A stretch of 64,000 bases of DNA from Streptomyces anulatus (GTDB lineage: Bacteria > Actinomycetota > Actinomycetes > Streptomycetales > Streptomycetaceae). The notes beneath the pieces were generated by a model. That model had not been told where the DNA came from. It saw only the letters and a program-made list of their open reading frames with translations, and did not search any database. The position numbers were made by a program, and so were the translations under genes. The stretch covers positions 62,001 through 126,000 of the forward strand of contig NZ_BMVK01000020.1 of NCBI RefSeq assembly GCF_014650675.1, in the 5' to 3' direction. Positions 57,458 to 64,000 of this stretch are shown here, piece by piece (within the stretch, counting starts at the first letter, position 1; each line of letters starts with the position of its first letter).

Positions 57458-58555
57458 GTGACCGCAACCGCCGCTGCCCGCGCAGCCGTCGACCCGCGCC
57501 CGGCGCGGGGTACGGCGGGGCGTCGCGCGGCACAGGTGGTGCTGTTCCTCGGTGGGCTGCTGGCCCTGGGCCTCCTCGCGGGTGGCCGTGCGGAAGCGCA
57601 GGAGCGTCCCGGACCGGGCCTGCTCACCGCCTCCGTGGCGGACGCCGCGCCGGAGAGAGCGACCTCCGGGGCCGTCGCCCGCACGGCAGTTGAGCCTTCG
57701 GCCCGGCGGATGGCCGATCCGATCGTCAGGCCACCCGCCCGGCCGGTGGCCGAGCCAGTGTTCGAGCAGGTCGACCGGGCCGCACGGCAGCAGTCCACAC
57801 GGCAACAGACCGGACACCAGCAGGCCGGACACCAACAGACCGGACACCAGCAGGCCGCACAACAACAGGCCGCCCAACAACGGTCCGCGCAGCCGCGGAC
57901 CGTACCGAGGGCCCCTGCACAGAAGGCCCCTGCGGAAGCTGTTGTGGAGTCCGCTGCTGAACTCGCCGCTGAACCCGCGGCCCCCGCCGACGCTCTTGCC
58001 CGCGACGCCGTGCTCGTGGGCGCGGGAGCCACCGTGGACCGGGTCGCCGGAGAGGTGCGGCCGCTGGTGCCGTCCCTGCCGGTGCTTCCCCCGCTCTTCT
58101 CCGTGCTCCCCGTGCTCCCCGCGCCCGGCGGTGAACCGGACGCACCCGGCGCTCCGTCACCTTCCGTGCCGGACACCGGCCGTGGGCCCGGGGGAGGCGC
58201 GGCGGCGCCGGGCGACGCCGGGGCGGACGCCTCGGCCGAGCGCGCGGCCGACCGCGACCGGGGCAGCGCGGACCCGGGCTCCGCCCCGGCCCTGCCGGGC
58301 GCATCCGGAGCGCCGGACGCCGGGCACGCACAGGGCTCCGAGCCCGCGCCGGCGCCGGGCCGTGCTCCGTTCGGCCCTTACGGCGACCTCGGGCGTACGG
58401 CGGTGGCCGATGTCCAGGGGCCGCGCGGCGGCGACCTGCACGCGGTCCGGACCCCGGGCGGTCCGTACACCGCGCTCGTCCGGGGAGCGGGCCTCCCGGC
58501 GACCGCCGCCCCGATATCCGACAGATCCGGCGAGATCCTCGAATTCCCCGGCTAG
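57458..58555 (+). CDS. Secreted low-complexity protein with QQ(T/A)GH repeats
   Basis: The product is 365 residues from GTG 57458, next to GGGAGGAG. Residues 15-45 are hydrophobic (signal peptide or anchor). The body is rich in Ala, Pro, Gln and Gly and includes the repeated QQAGHQQTGHQQAAQQ segment (about 105-130). It has no known domain. A cell-surface or spore-coat role is possible but only inferred from secretion. It lies just after the VWA gene, 102 bp away, and may not belong to that operon. Confidence 0.7.
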   Translation: MTATAAARAAVDPRPARGTAGRRAAQVVLFLGGLLALGLLAGGRAEAQERPGPGLLTASVADAAPERATSGAVARTAVEPSARRMADPIVRPPARPVAEPVFEQVDRAARQQSTRQQTGHQQAGHQQTGHQQAAQQQAAQQRSAQPRTVPRAPAQKAPAEAVVESAAELAAEPAAPADALARDAVLVGAGATVDRVAGEVRPLVPSLPVLPPLFSVLPVLPAPGGEPDAPGAPSPSVPDTGRGPGGGAAAPGDAGADASAERAADRDRGSADPGSAPALPGASGAPDAGHAQGSEPAPAPGRAPFGPYGDLGRTAVADVQGPRGGDLHAVRTPGGPYTALVRGAGLPATAAPISDRSGEILEFPG

Positions 58556-58661
58556 GGCAGGCCGTTCCCCCGCCTCGACCTGCCGCGCGGGGGCGGAACA
58601 GGTCTGCCCGCGTCCGGAGCTCTCCGGACTGCCGAACATCTTCGAAGGATCTGACACACCC

Positions 58662-59696
58662 ATGCACAAGAACATGCGCCGATCCATAGCCGTAGCCGCC
58701 ACCGCCACCGGAATGTGGGCGCTCGGCACCGCCGCGGCGAGCGCGGACGAGCTGCCCGTGTCCGTACCGCTCTCCACCCCGGACCTGGCGGCCGAGGCCC
58801 CCGACACGACGGAGACAGCCAAGGCCGTCGAGGCCGTCACCGACACCAAGGTCCTCAAGGAGGCCAAGAGCGTCGACGGCATCGACGGCATCGACGGCAT
58901 CGACGGCATCGAGGGCGTCAAGGACACGCTGACGGAGGCCGGCGGCAAGGCCGTCGACGCGGCCGACGTACGGGACCGCCTTCCGTCGGACCGCCTCCCG
59001 GGAGAGGTGCGCACGGCGCAGACTCCGGAGGTTCCGGACCTCGGCGACGTACAGCAGGCGCCCGGAGCCGTGGAGCTTCCCGCTGCGCCGGCCGACGGGA
59101 TCGACTACCTCTTCGGGCCGATCGAGCAGATCCCCGGCTACGCGCAGAACCAGGCGCCGGCCGCCGTCCAGGGGGTGGCGGCCGAGGCCGGGCCCGTGGT
59201 CGGGCAGGCGTCCGACTCCGTGCTGCCGCCGCTCGCCGCGGGCGCGGTCGGCGTGGCGGTCCCGGTGGTCGGCCAGGCGGTCGGCGACGTCGGCACGCTC
59301 GCCCGGGGAGCCGTCGACGAGGTCACGCCGTTCGCCCGGGGAGTCGTCGGCGACGCCGCCGCACCCTTCGTGCAGGGCGTCACGACCGAGGTGCAGCCGC
59401 TGGCGTCCGGCGTCACGGGCGCGGCCGTGCCGTTCGCCGGGGGCGTCGCGTCCGAGGCGGGGCCGTTCGCGGAGGGGCTGACCGGCGACGCGGTCGCACC
59501 GTTCGCGCAGGGGGTCACCACCCGGGTGCAGCCGCTGGCCGAGGGCGTCGGGGCGCAGGCCCGGCCGTTCGCGGGCGGTCTGGTGGACACGGTCCGCGAG
59601 GACGCCCGTCCCGTCGTCGGCCACGCGGGCACCGGTGTCCAGGACGTCACCTCGGTCGCCCCGTCCTTCGCGACGGACGCGGTGCGCGCGCTCTGA
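58662..59696 (+). CDS. Secreted protein with PF(A/V)xGV repeats
   Basis: The product is 344 residues from ATG 58662 with GAAGGA upstream. The signal peptide ends near ASA-DE. A DGI repeat encoded by four copies of GACGGCATC (near 58875-58910) follows. The C-terminal half is a run of about eight repeats of PF(A/V)xG(V/L) joined by VxPLA or AGPFAEG-like links, which is typical of a fibrous or coil-like surface protein. No catalytic motif is seen. The last codons (VRAL and the stop) are the first unit of the tandem array that follows. Confidence 0.75.
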   Translation: MHKNMRRSIAVAATATGMWALGTAAASADELPVSVPLSTPDLAAEAPDTTETAKAVEAVTDTKVLKEAKSVDGIDGIDGIDGIEGVKDTLTEAGGKAVDAADVRDRLPSDRLPGEVRTAQTPEVPDLGDVQQAPGAVELPAAPADGIDYLFGPIEQIPGYAQNQAPAAVQGVAAEAGPVVGQASDSVLPPLAAGAVGVAVPVVGQAVGDVGTLARGAVDEVTPFARGVVGDAAAPFVQGVTTEVQPLASGVTGAAVPFAGGVASEAGPFAEGLTGDAVAPFAQGVTTRVQPLAEGVGAQARPFAGGLVDTVREDARPVVGHAGTGVQDVTSVAPSFATDAVRAL

Positions 59697-59806
59697 GTGG
59701 GGCGACGCGCCCGCGCACCGAGAGGGGCGACGTGCCCGCGCCCTGAGACGGACGGGGTGCCCGCGCCCTGAAGCGGACGGGGTGCCCGCGCCCTGAAACG
59801 GAGGTG
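59682..59806. repeat. Five 25-bp tandem units starting inside the secreted-protein gene
   Basis: Units start at 59682, 59707, 59732, 59757 and 59782. Unit 1 covers the last codons and stop of the gene, and the others lie outside. Units 3 and 4 are nearly identical (GTGCCCGCGCCCTGA...GACGG). A TGA triplet recurs in all but the second. The array therefore multiplies the gene's own 3' end. Its period equals that of the array at 37620-37694, although the sequences differ. Confidence 0.8.
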
Positions 59807-59843
59807 CTGGCCGCGCGCCGATGAGCAGCGCGGTTCACCGCAT

Positions 59844-59883
59844 CGGAGTACCCGGCCCAAGGGGACCCGGGCCGGGTACTCCG
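59844..59883 (+). terminator. Terminator before sucC, first hairpin
   Basis: Perfect 15-base arms (59844-59858, 59869-59883) with a 10-base loop, after the tandem array. A second hairpin follows 18 bp later. Confidence 0.75.
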
Positions 59884-59900
59884 GGTCCGAACAGCCTCTT

Positions 59901-59932
59901 CCGGCTCCCGGCGAGCCCCGCCCGGGAGCCGG
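59901..59932 (+). terminator. Terminator before sucC, second hairpin
   Basis: Perfect 11-base arms (59901-59911, 59922-59932) with a 10-base loop. It may back up the preceding terminator, so that sucC relies on its own promoter. The remaining 200 bp to sucC hold promoter-region sequence and no gene. Confidence 0.6.
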
Positions 59933-59946
59933 AGGGGCCACCCTCT

Positions 59947-59960
59947 GTGACCGTTATCAC
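59947..59960. promoter_or_regulatory. GTGA-N6-TCAC CRP-like site upstream of sucC
   Basis: GTGACCGTTATCAC has perfect GTGA/TCAC half-sites with a 6-base spacer, the CRP core form, about 180 bp before sucC. A wider TGTGACC...GGTCACA pair (59946-59952, 59986-59992) surrounds it. Control of TCA genes by CRP-type proteins is known in bacteria. Binding here is only suggested. Confidence 0.4.
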
Positions 59961-60139
59961 CGCTCAGGTGTGATCTGCGATTTAGGGTCACACGGAGCGC
60001 GGGGATAACCTGCCGGATGGACATGCCGCGTACTCGGACACCGTGTACGCCTCCCTAGTGACAGCGCAGTCACGTTGCCCTTCGCGGCACGCCCACGCAG
60101 AAGAACGAACCGCGATACCACTAAAAGGGACGGACGCGC

Positions 60140-61321
60140 GTGGACCTGTTCGAGTACCAGGCGAGGGACCTCTTCGCCAAGCACGGTGTACCGGTGCTGG
60201 CCGGTGAAGTCATCGACACGCCTGAGGCAGCCCGCGAGGCGACCGAGAAGCTGGGCGGCAAGTCTGTCGTCAAGGCGCAGGTGAAGGTCGGCGGCCGCGG
60301 CAAGGCCGGCGGCGTCAAGCTGGCGGCCGACCCCGACGAGGCGGTCGCCCGGGCGACCGACATCCTCGGCATGGACATCAAGGGCCACACGGTCCACAAG
60401 GTGATGATTGCCGAGCTGTCCCCGGAGATCGAGGCGGAGTACTACGTCTCGTACCTCCTCGACCGCACCAACCGCACCTTCCTGGCCATGGCCTCGGTGC
60501 AGGGCGGCATGGACATCGAGGAGGTCGCGGAGAAGACCCCCGAGGCCCTCGCGAAGGTCCCGGTCAACGCTGTCGACGGGGTCGACATCGTCAAGGCCCG
60601 CGAGATCGTGGCCCAGGCGAAGTTCCCGGCCGACGTGGCCGAGGGTGTCGCCGAGGCCCTGGTGACCCTGTGGGACACCTTCGTCGCCGAGGACGCGCTC
60701 CTCGTCGAGGTCAACCCGCTGGTGAAGACCAAGGACGGCCGGATCCTGGCCCTGGACGGCAAGGTGTCTCTCGACGAGAACGCCGACTTCCGTCAGCCGG
60801 GTCACGAGGCGCTCGAGGACAAGGCCGCAGCCAACCCGCTCGAGGCTGCCGCCAAGGCCAAGAACCTCAACTACGTCAAGCTCGACGGCGAGGTCGGCAT
60901 CATCGGTAACGGTGCCGGGCTGGTCATGTCGACCCTGGACGTCGTCGCGTACGCCGGTGAGAACCACGGCAACGTGAAGCCCGCCAACTTCCTCGACATC
61001 GGTGGCGGCGCCTCCGCAGAGGTCATGGCGAACGGCCTGGAGATCATCCTCGGCGACCCGGACGTCAAGTCCGTGTTCGTCAACGTCTTCGGTGGCATCA
61101 CCGCCTGTGACGAGGTCGCCAACGGCATCGTGCAGGCGCTCGCGCTGCTCGAGTCCAAGGGCGAGAAGGTCGAGAAGCCGCTGGTCGTGCGTCTCGACGG
61201 CAACAACGCGGAGCTGGGTCGCAAGATCCTTTCCGACGCCAACCACCCGCTCGTGCAGCGCGTGGACACCATGGACGGCGCGGCCGACAAGGCCGCCGAG
61301 CTCGCCGCGGCTGCGAAGTAA
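60140..61321 (+). CDS. sucC: Succinyl-CoA synthetase beta subunit
   Basis: The product is 393 residues from GTG 60140. It has the ATP-grasp N-terminus (MDLFEYQARDLFAKHG, VKAQVKVGGRGKAGGVKLA) and the C-terminal ligase half with IGNGAGLVMSTLD and NVFGGITACDEVANGI. With SucD it converts succinyl-CoA and ADP to succinate, CoA and ATP in the TCA cycle. sucD begins 21 bp later, so the two are co-transcribed. Confidence 0.97.
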   Translation: MDLFEYQARDLFAKHGVPVLAGEVIDTPEAAREATEKLGGKSVVKAQVKVGGRGKAGGVKLAADPDEAVARATDILGMDIKGHTVHKVMIAELSPEIEAEYYVSYLLDRTNRTFLAMASVQGGMDIEEVAEKTPEALAKVPVNAVDGVDIVKAREIVAQAKFPADVAEGVAEALVTLWDTFVAEDALLVEVNPLVKTKDGRILALDGKVSLDENADFRQPGHEALEDKAAANPLEAAAKAKNLNYVKLDGEVGIIGNGAGLVMSTLDVVAYAGENHGNVKPANFLDIGGGASAEVMANGLEIILGDPDVKSVFVNVFGGITACDEVANGIVQALALLESKGEKVEKPLVVRLDGNNAELGRKILSDANHPLVQRVDTMDGAADKAAELAAAAK

Positions 61322-61342
61322 GGAAGAGGGACTCAGACCACC

Positions 61343-62227
61343 ATGGCTATCTTCCTCACCAAGGACAGCAAGGTCATCGTCCAGGGGATGACCGGCGCGA
61401 CGGGCATGAAGCACACCAAGCTCATGCTCGCCGACGGCACCAACATCGTCGGCGGCGTGAACCCGCGCAAGGCCGGCACGACCGTCGACTTCGACGGCAC
61501 CGAGGTACCGGTCTTCGGCTCCGTCGCCGAGGCGATGGAGAAGACCGGCGCGAACGTGTCCGTCCTCTTCGTGCCGCCGGCCTTCTCGAAGGCCGCCGTC
61601 GTCGAGGCGATCGACGCCGAGATCCCGCTCGCCGTCGTGATCACCGAGGGCATCGCCGTTCACGACTCGGCCGCCTTCTGGGCGTACGCCGGCGCGAAGG
61701 GCAACAAGACCCGGATCATCGGCCCGAACTGCCCGGGTCTCATCACCCCCGGCCAGTCCAACGCCGGCATCATCCCGGGCGACATCACCAAGCCCGGCCG
61801 CATCGGTCTCGTGTCCAAGTCCGGCACGCTGACCTACCAGATGATGTACGAGCTGCGTGACATCGGCTTCTCCTCCGCCGTCGGCATCGGTGGCGACCCG
61901 GTCATCGGCACCACGCACATCGACGCCCTCGCGGCGTTCGAGGCGGACCCGGAGACCGACCTCATCGTGATGATCGGCGAGATCGGCGGCGACGCCGAGG
62001 AGCGTGCCGCCGACTTCATCGCGAAGAACGTCACCAAGCCGGTCGTCGGTTACGTCGCGGGCTTCACCGCCCCGGAGGGCAAGACCATGGGCCACGCCGG
62101 CGCCATCGTCTCCGGCTCCTCGGGCACCGCCCAGGCGAAGAAGGAGGCCCTCGAGGCCGCCGGCGTCAAGGTCGGCAAGACGCCGACCGAGACCGCCAAG
62201 CTGGCGCGCGAGATCCTCGGCGCCTGA
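61343..62227 (+). CDS. sucD: Succinyl-CoA synthetase alpha subunit
   Basis: The 294-residue protein starts at ATG 61343. The CoA-binding N-terminus (VIVQGMTGATGMKHT) and the phosphohistidine site H251 (GKTMGHAGAIVSG) are intact. It forms the catalytic dimer with SucC. Its phosphorylated His carries the phosphate to ADP. Length and codon use are normal. Confidence 0.97.
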   Translation: MAIFLTKDSKVIVQGMTGATGMKHTKLMLADGTNIVGGVNPRKAGTTVDFDGTEVPVFGSVAEAMEKTGANVSVLFVPPAFSKAAVVEAIDAEIPLAVVITEGIAVHDSAAFWAYAGAKGNKTRIIGPNCPGLITPGQSNAGIIPGDITKPGRIGLVSKSGTLTYQMMYELRDIGFSSAVGIGGDPVIGTTHIDALAAFEADPETDLIVMIGEIGGDAEERAADFIAKNVTKPVVGYVAGFTAPEGKTMGHAGAIVSGSSGTAQAKKEALEAAGVKVGKTPTETAKLAREILGA

Positions 62228-62256
62228 CGCAGGCAGTCGGGCAGCAGAGACACGCT

Positions 62257-62314
62257 GCGAACGGCGCGGGCCCGCACCCCTCCATCACAGGGGGTGCGGG
62301 CCCGCGCCGTTCGC
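62257..62314. terminator. Long bidirectional terminator after sucCD
   Basis: Perfect 24-base arms (62257-62280, 62291-62314) with a 10-base loop, between convergent sucD and the XRE/sigma-like gene. It is the longest perfect stem of the window and should end both transcripts. Confidence 0.9.
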
Positions 62315-62341
62315 GTAGGTGCCCGCCGTCCGGGCGACGGT

Positions 62342-63667
62342 TCACCGGAGCTGCGGAATCAGCCGTTCCGGCCCGTGCGCCAACTGCTCGCGCAGCGTCT
62401 TCTGGAGCTTCAGGTCCTGCGCGGTGAGCTTTTGCGGACCACCGCGGGGCGGTACGCCCCCGACCCGCTCGGCGGGGGAGATCGGCGGCTCGTAGTGGGT
62501 GGGCGCGGTGTGCAGGGTCAGTCCGGTCACGGCGATGAGGAGCGCGACGCCCGCGACGGCGGCCCGGGTCCACAGCCTGGCCCTGTCCTCGCTGCCGGTG
62601 CGCACGGCACGGGCCGGCTGCGGTACGGGTACGTGCTCGGCGCGCGCGAGCCCGCCGAGCCGGTCGTGGAGCAGGGCCGACTGCTCGGCGGGCGTGGCGG
62701 CGGACGCCAGTTCGGGGAGCCGTTCGGCGACGGCGGCGCGGGCGGTCATCAGACGGCCCGCCGCCGCCGGGGTGCTGGCCTCCGTCTCGGCCGCGGTCTC
62801 CGGGAGGTCCAGGCCGACCCCGTCGTACAGGAGCAGCGTGCGGCGGTAGGCCGGGGGCAGGTCCAGCAGCGCGTCGAACAGCGCCCGCTTCCCCGGCTCC
62901 GTGGGCGGGGCGTCGGGGTGCCGGTGCGCGCGGCGCAGCCGGTGCCAGGGGGACATCGCGTACTCGTACGCCGCGGCGCGCACCCAGCCGGCCGGGTCCC
63001 GGTCGACGGCCACCTCGGGCCAGCGGTGCCAGGCCAGTTGGAAGGCGCGCTCGACGGACTCGCGGGCCAGGGCCCGGCGGCCGGTCAGCAGATAGGCCTG
63101 CCGGACGAGGCCGGGGGCGGTGCGGGCGTACAGCTCGTCGAACGCCTCGGCGGGTGAGAGGCGCCGCTCGCCGACCGCCTCTGCCTCCGTATCGGTGCCG
63201 GTGTTCCTGTCCGCGTCGGTGGCCGCCTCCGGCACCACCATCATCGCCTTCACCTCCGGAGCGGCTTCCGGAAAGGCTTCAGGAGCGGGCTCGGGAGCGG
63301 GCTCGGAGGTGGGCTCGGCGGAGGGTACCGGGGTGGGTTCCGCAGCGGCTTCCGCAGCGGCTTCCGCAGCGGATCCCGGGACGGCTTCCGGAGCCGTCGG
63401 CACCGGAGTCGGACCCGTCATCGCCGCCGCCGGTGCCGTCGTGGCGAGAGCCTCCGGTTCGGGGGCGATGAGCTTCGCGTACAGCGCGCGCTTGCGTCCG
63501 CGCGGGCTCGTGCGCCCCGTCTCCCAGGAGCGCACCGTGGCGCGCGTGACGCCGACGGCCGCCGCCACCTGCTCCTCGCTCAGCGATTTCGCCTCGCGCA
63601 GTCTGCGGCGCTCCTTGGGGGAGGGCAGCTGCGGCGCGGCGGCCTCGTCGGTCGTGCTCCGGGTCAT
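62342..63667 (-). CDS. XRE-type DNA-binding, sigma-like and membrane-helix fusion protein
   Basis: The product is 441 residues from ATG 63667; longer frames upstream have no good site. Residues 15-58 form an XRE helix-turn-helix (LSEEQVAAAVGVTRATVRSWETG). A Pro/Ala/Glu-rich linker runs to about residue 165. Residues about 175-330 match the region 2 and 4 arrangement of ECF-like sigma factors (FDELYARTAPGLVRQAYLLTG, LLDLPPAYRRTLLLYDGVGL). A single helix follows (AAVAGVALLIAVTGLTL) and then a short outer tail. An unusual combination: a membrane-tied regulator with two DNA-binding modules. No anti-sigma gene is adjacent. Confidence 0.88.
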   Translation of the reverse strand: MTRSTTDEAAAPQLPSPKERRRLREAKSLSEEQVAAAVGVTRATVRSWETGRTSPRGRKRALYAKLIAPEPEALATTAPAAAMTGPTPVPTAPEAVPGSAAEAAAEAAAEPTPVPSAEPTSEPAPEPAPEAFPEAAPEVKAMMVVPEAATDADRNTGTDTEAEAVGERRLSPAEAFDELYARTAPGLVRQAYLLTGRRALARESVERAFQLAWHRWPEVAVDRDPAGWVRAAAYEYAMSPWHRLRRAHRHPDAPPTEPGKRALFDALLDLPPAYRRTLLLYDGVGLDLPETAAETEASTPAAAGRLMTARAAVAERLPELASAATPAEQSALLHDRLGGLARAEHVPVPQPARAVRTGSEDRARLWTRAAVAGVALLIAVTGLTLHTAPTHYEPPISPAERVGGVPPRGGPQKLTAQDLKLQKTLREQLAHGPERLIPQLR

Positions 63668-63775
63668 GGTCGACCCCCGGCAGCGCCGCACTGAGTAGAA
63701 AAGTACATAAACGTATATTGGGCGACACAACGGCTGTTCGCGCGTTACGCGAAATAAGCGCGTGTCGTTGGCAGC

Positions 63776-64000
63776 ATGGGCCGCGTGACCCAAATGACGC
63801 AACGCAGCCCGAAGGCGACGGCCGAGCGGAACCGTACCCTCGACCTGGCCTCCGCCCTGGTGCGGGGAGTCGTCGCCGCCGGGCTCGGCCTCGGGGCGTT
63901 GACGGTGCTGGTCATGGTGGTGTGGATCAGCTCCCCGTACCCCGACAGCGGGCCGGGCGGGGTGCTGCGCGCGGCGGCCGGGGTCTGGCTGCTGGCGCAC
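63776..64000 (+). CDS. DUF6350-type membrane protein (5' part only)
   Basis: The frame opens at ATG 63776 (GTG 63785 and ATG 63794 are alternatives) and runs off the right edge after 75 codons. It starts with a Thr/Gln/Arg-rich stretch and a hydrophobic segment, then VWISSPYPDSGPGG, a sequence typical of the DUF6350 membrane family that precedes purN-purH in streptomycetes. The role is unknown. Confidence 0.7.
   Translation, partial: MGRVTQMTQRSPKATAERNRTLDLASALVRGVVAAGLGLGALTVLVMVVWISSPYPDSGPGGVLRAAAGVWLLAH

Noticed and set aside
1..64000. CRISPR arrays, insertion sequences, tRNA or rRNA genes
   Set aside because: No regularly spaced palindromic repeats with unique spacers, no transposase motifs and no cloverleaf or rRNA segments were recognised.

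Overview
The window is about 64 kb of Streptomyces chromosome. It has very high GC, frequent GTG starts (plus one likely TTG), strong GGAGG ribosome binding sites, and a gene set typical of the conserved core: whiD-bldM, an ECF sigma gene of ShbA type, guaB-guaB3, glpD, guaA, pcrA, icmB and sucCD. No rRNA, tRNA, insertion sequence, prophage or CRISPR array was seen. Gene identities come from reading motifs and gene order; no database search was possible.

Layout. 1-3.8 kb: a truncated beta-propeller membrane protein, a MOSC protein diverging from a LysR regulator, and whiD. 3.8-5.7 kb: developmental control, with a regulatory whiD-bldM intergenic region, bldM, and an ECF sigma gene (shbA type). 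5.8-10.7 kb: guaB, guaB3, a small membrane protein, and a nucleotide-sugar dehydrogenase. 10.9-21.9 kb: glpD, then four adjacent PASTA-less Ser/Thr-kinase-type membrane proteins, one with a frameshift and one a split pseudokinase. 22-27.5 kb: an aldehyde dehydrogenase, a GMC oxidoreductase with a ferredoxin-like cysteine motif, and an LAXTG surface protein. 27.8-33.9 kb: a chorismate mutase gene with a probable Phe/Tyr attenuator, guaA, a methyltransferase, a class II aldolase, and two membrane proteins. 34-37.6 kb: a PspC envelope module in which a PspC membrane protein diverges from a PspC-histidine kinase/LuxR regulator pair. 38.5-46.2 kb: two NlpC/P60 hydrolases (one behind a c-di-AMP riboswitch), pcrA, and an M23 peptidase. 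46.4-48.1 kb: a lipase-like hydrolase and icmB. 48.2-57.4 kb: a two-armed gene set (DUF5691 and SWIM on one side, MoxR ATPase, DUF5682 and VWA on the other) around an MmpS-like lipoprotein gene. 57.5-64 kb: two repeat-rich secreted proteins, sucCD, an XRE/sigma-like/transmembrane fusion, and the start of a DUF6350-type membrane protein.

How genes work together. guaB and guaA supply the two steps from IMP to GMP. sucCD is the TCA succinyl-CoA synthetase. IcmB links branched-chain acyl-CoA to the same part of metabolism. whiD, bldM and the ECF sigma gene control development and principal sigma supply. The kinase cluster, PspC module, NlpC/P60 and M23 enzymes and sortase substrate are all envelope functions. 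The most system-like, least explained element is the MoxR-DUF5682-VWA operon with its divergent SWIM-DUF5691 arm. It looks like a regulated NTP-dependent chaperone and effector set whose role is not established.

Other notable signals: three short tandem arrays that begin at or inside stop codons (8-bp and 25-bp periods), two enzyme-family proteins that lack the expected catalytic cysteine, several perfect inverted repeats in intergenic regions, and a candidate BldN-type promoter before bldM.
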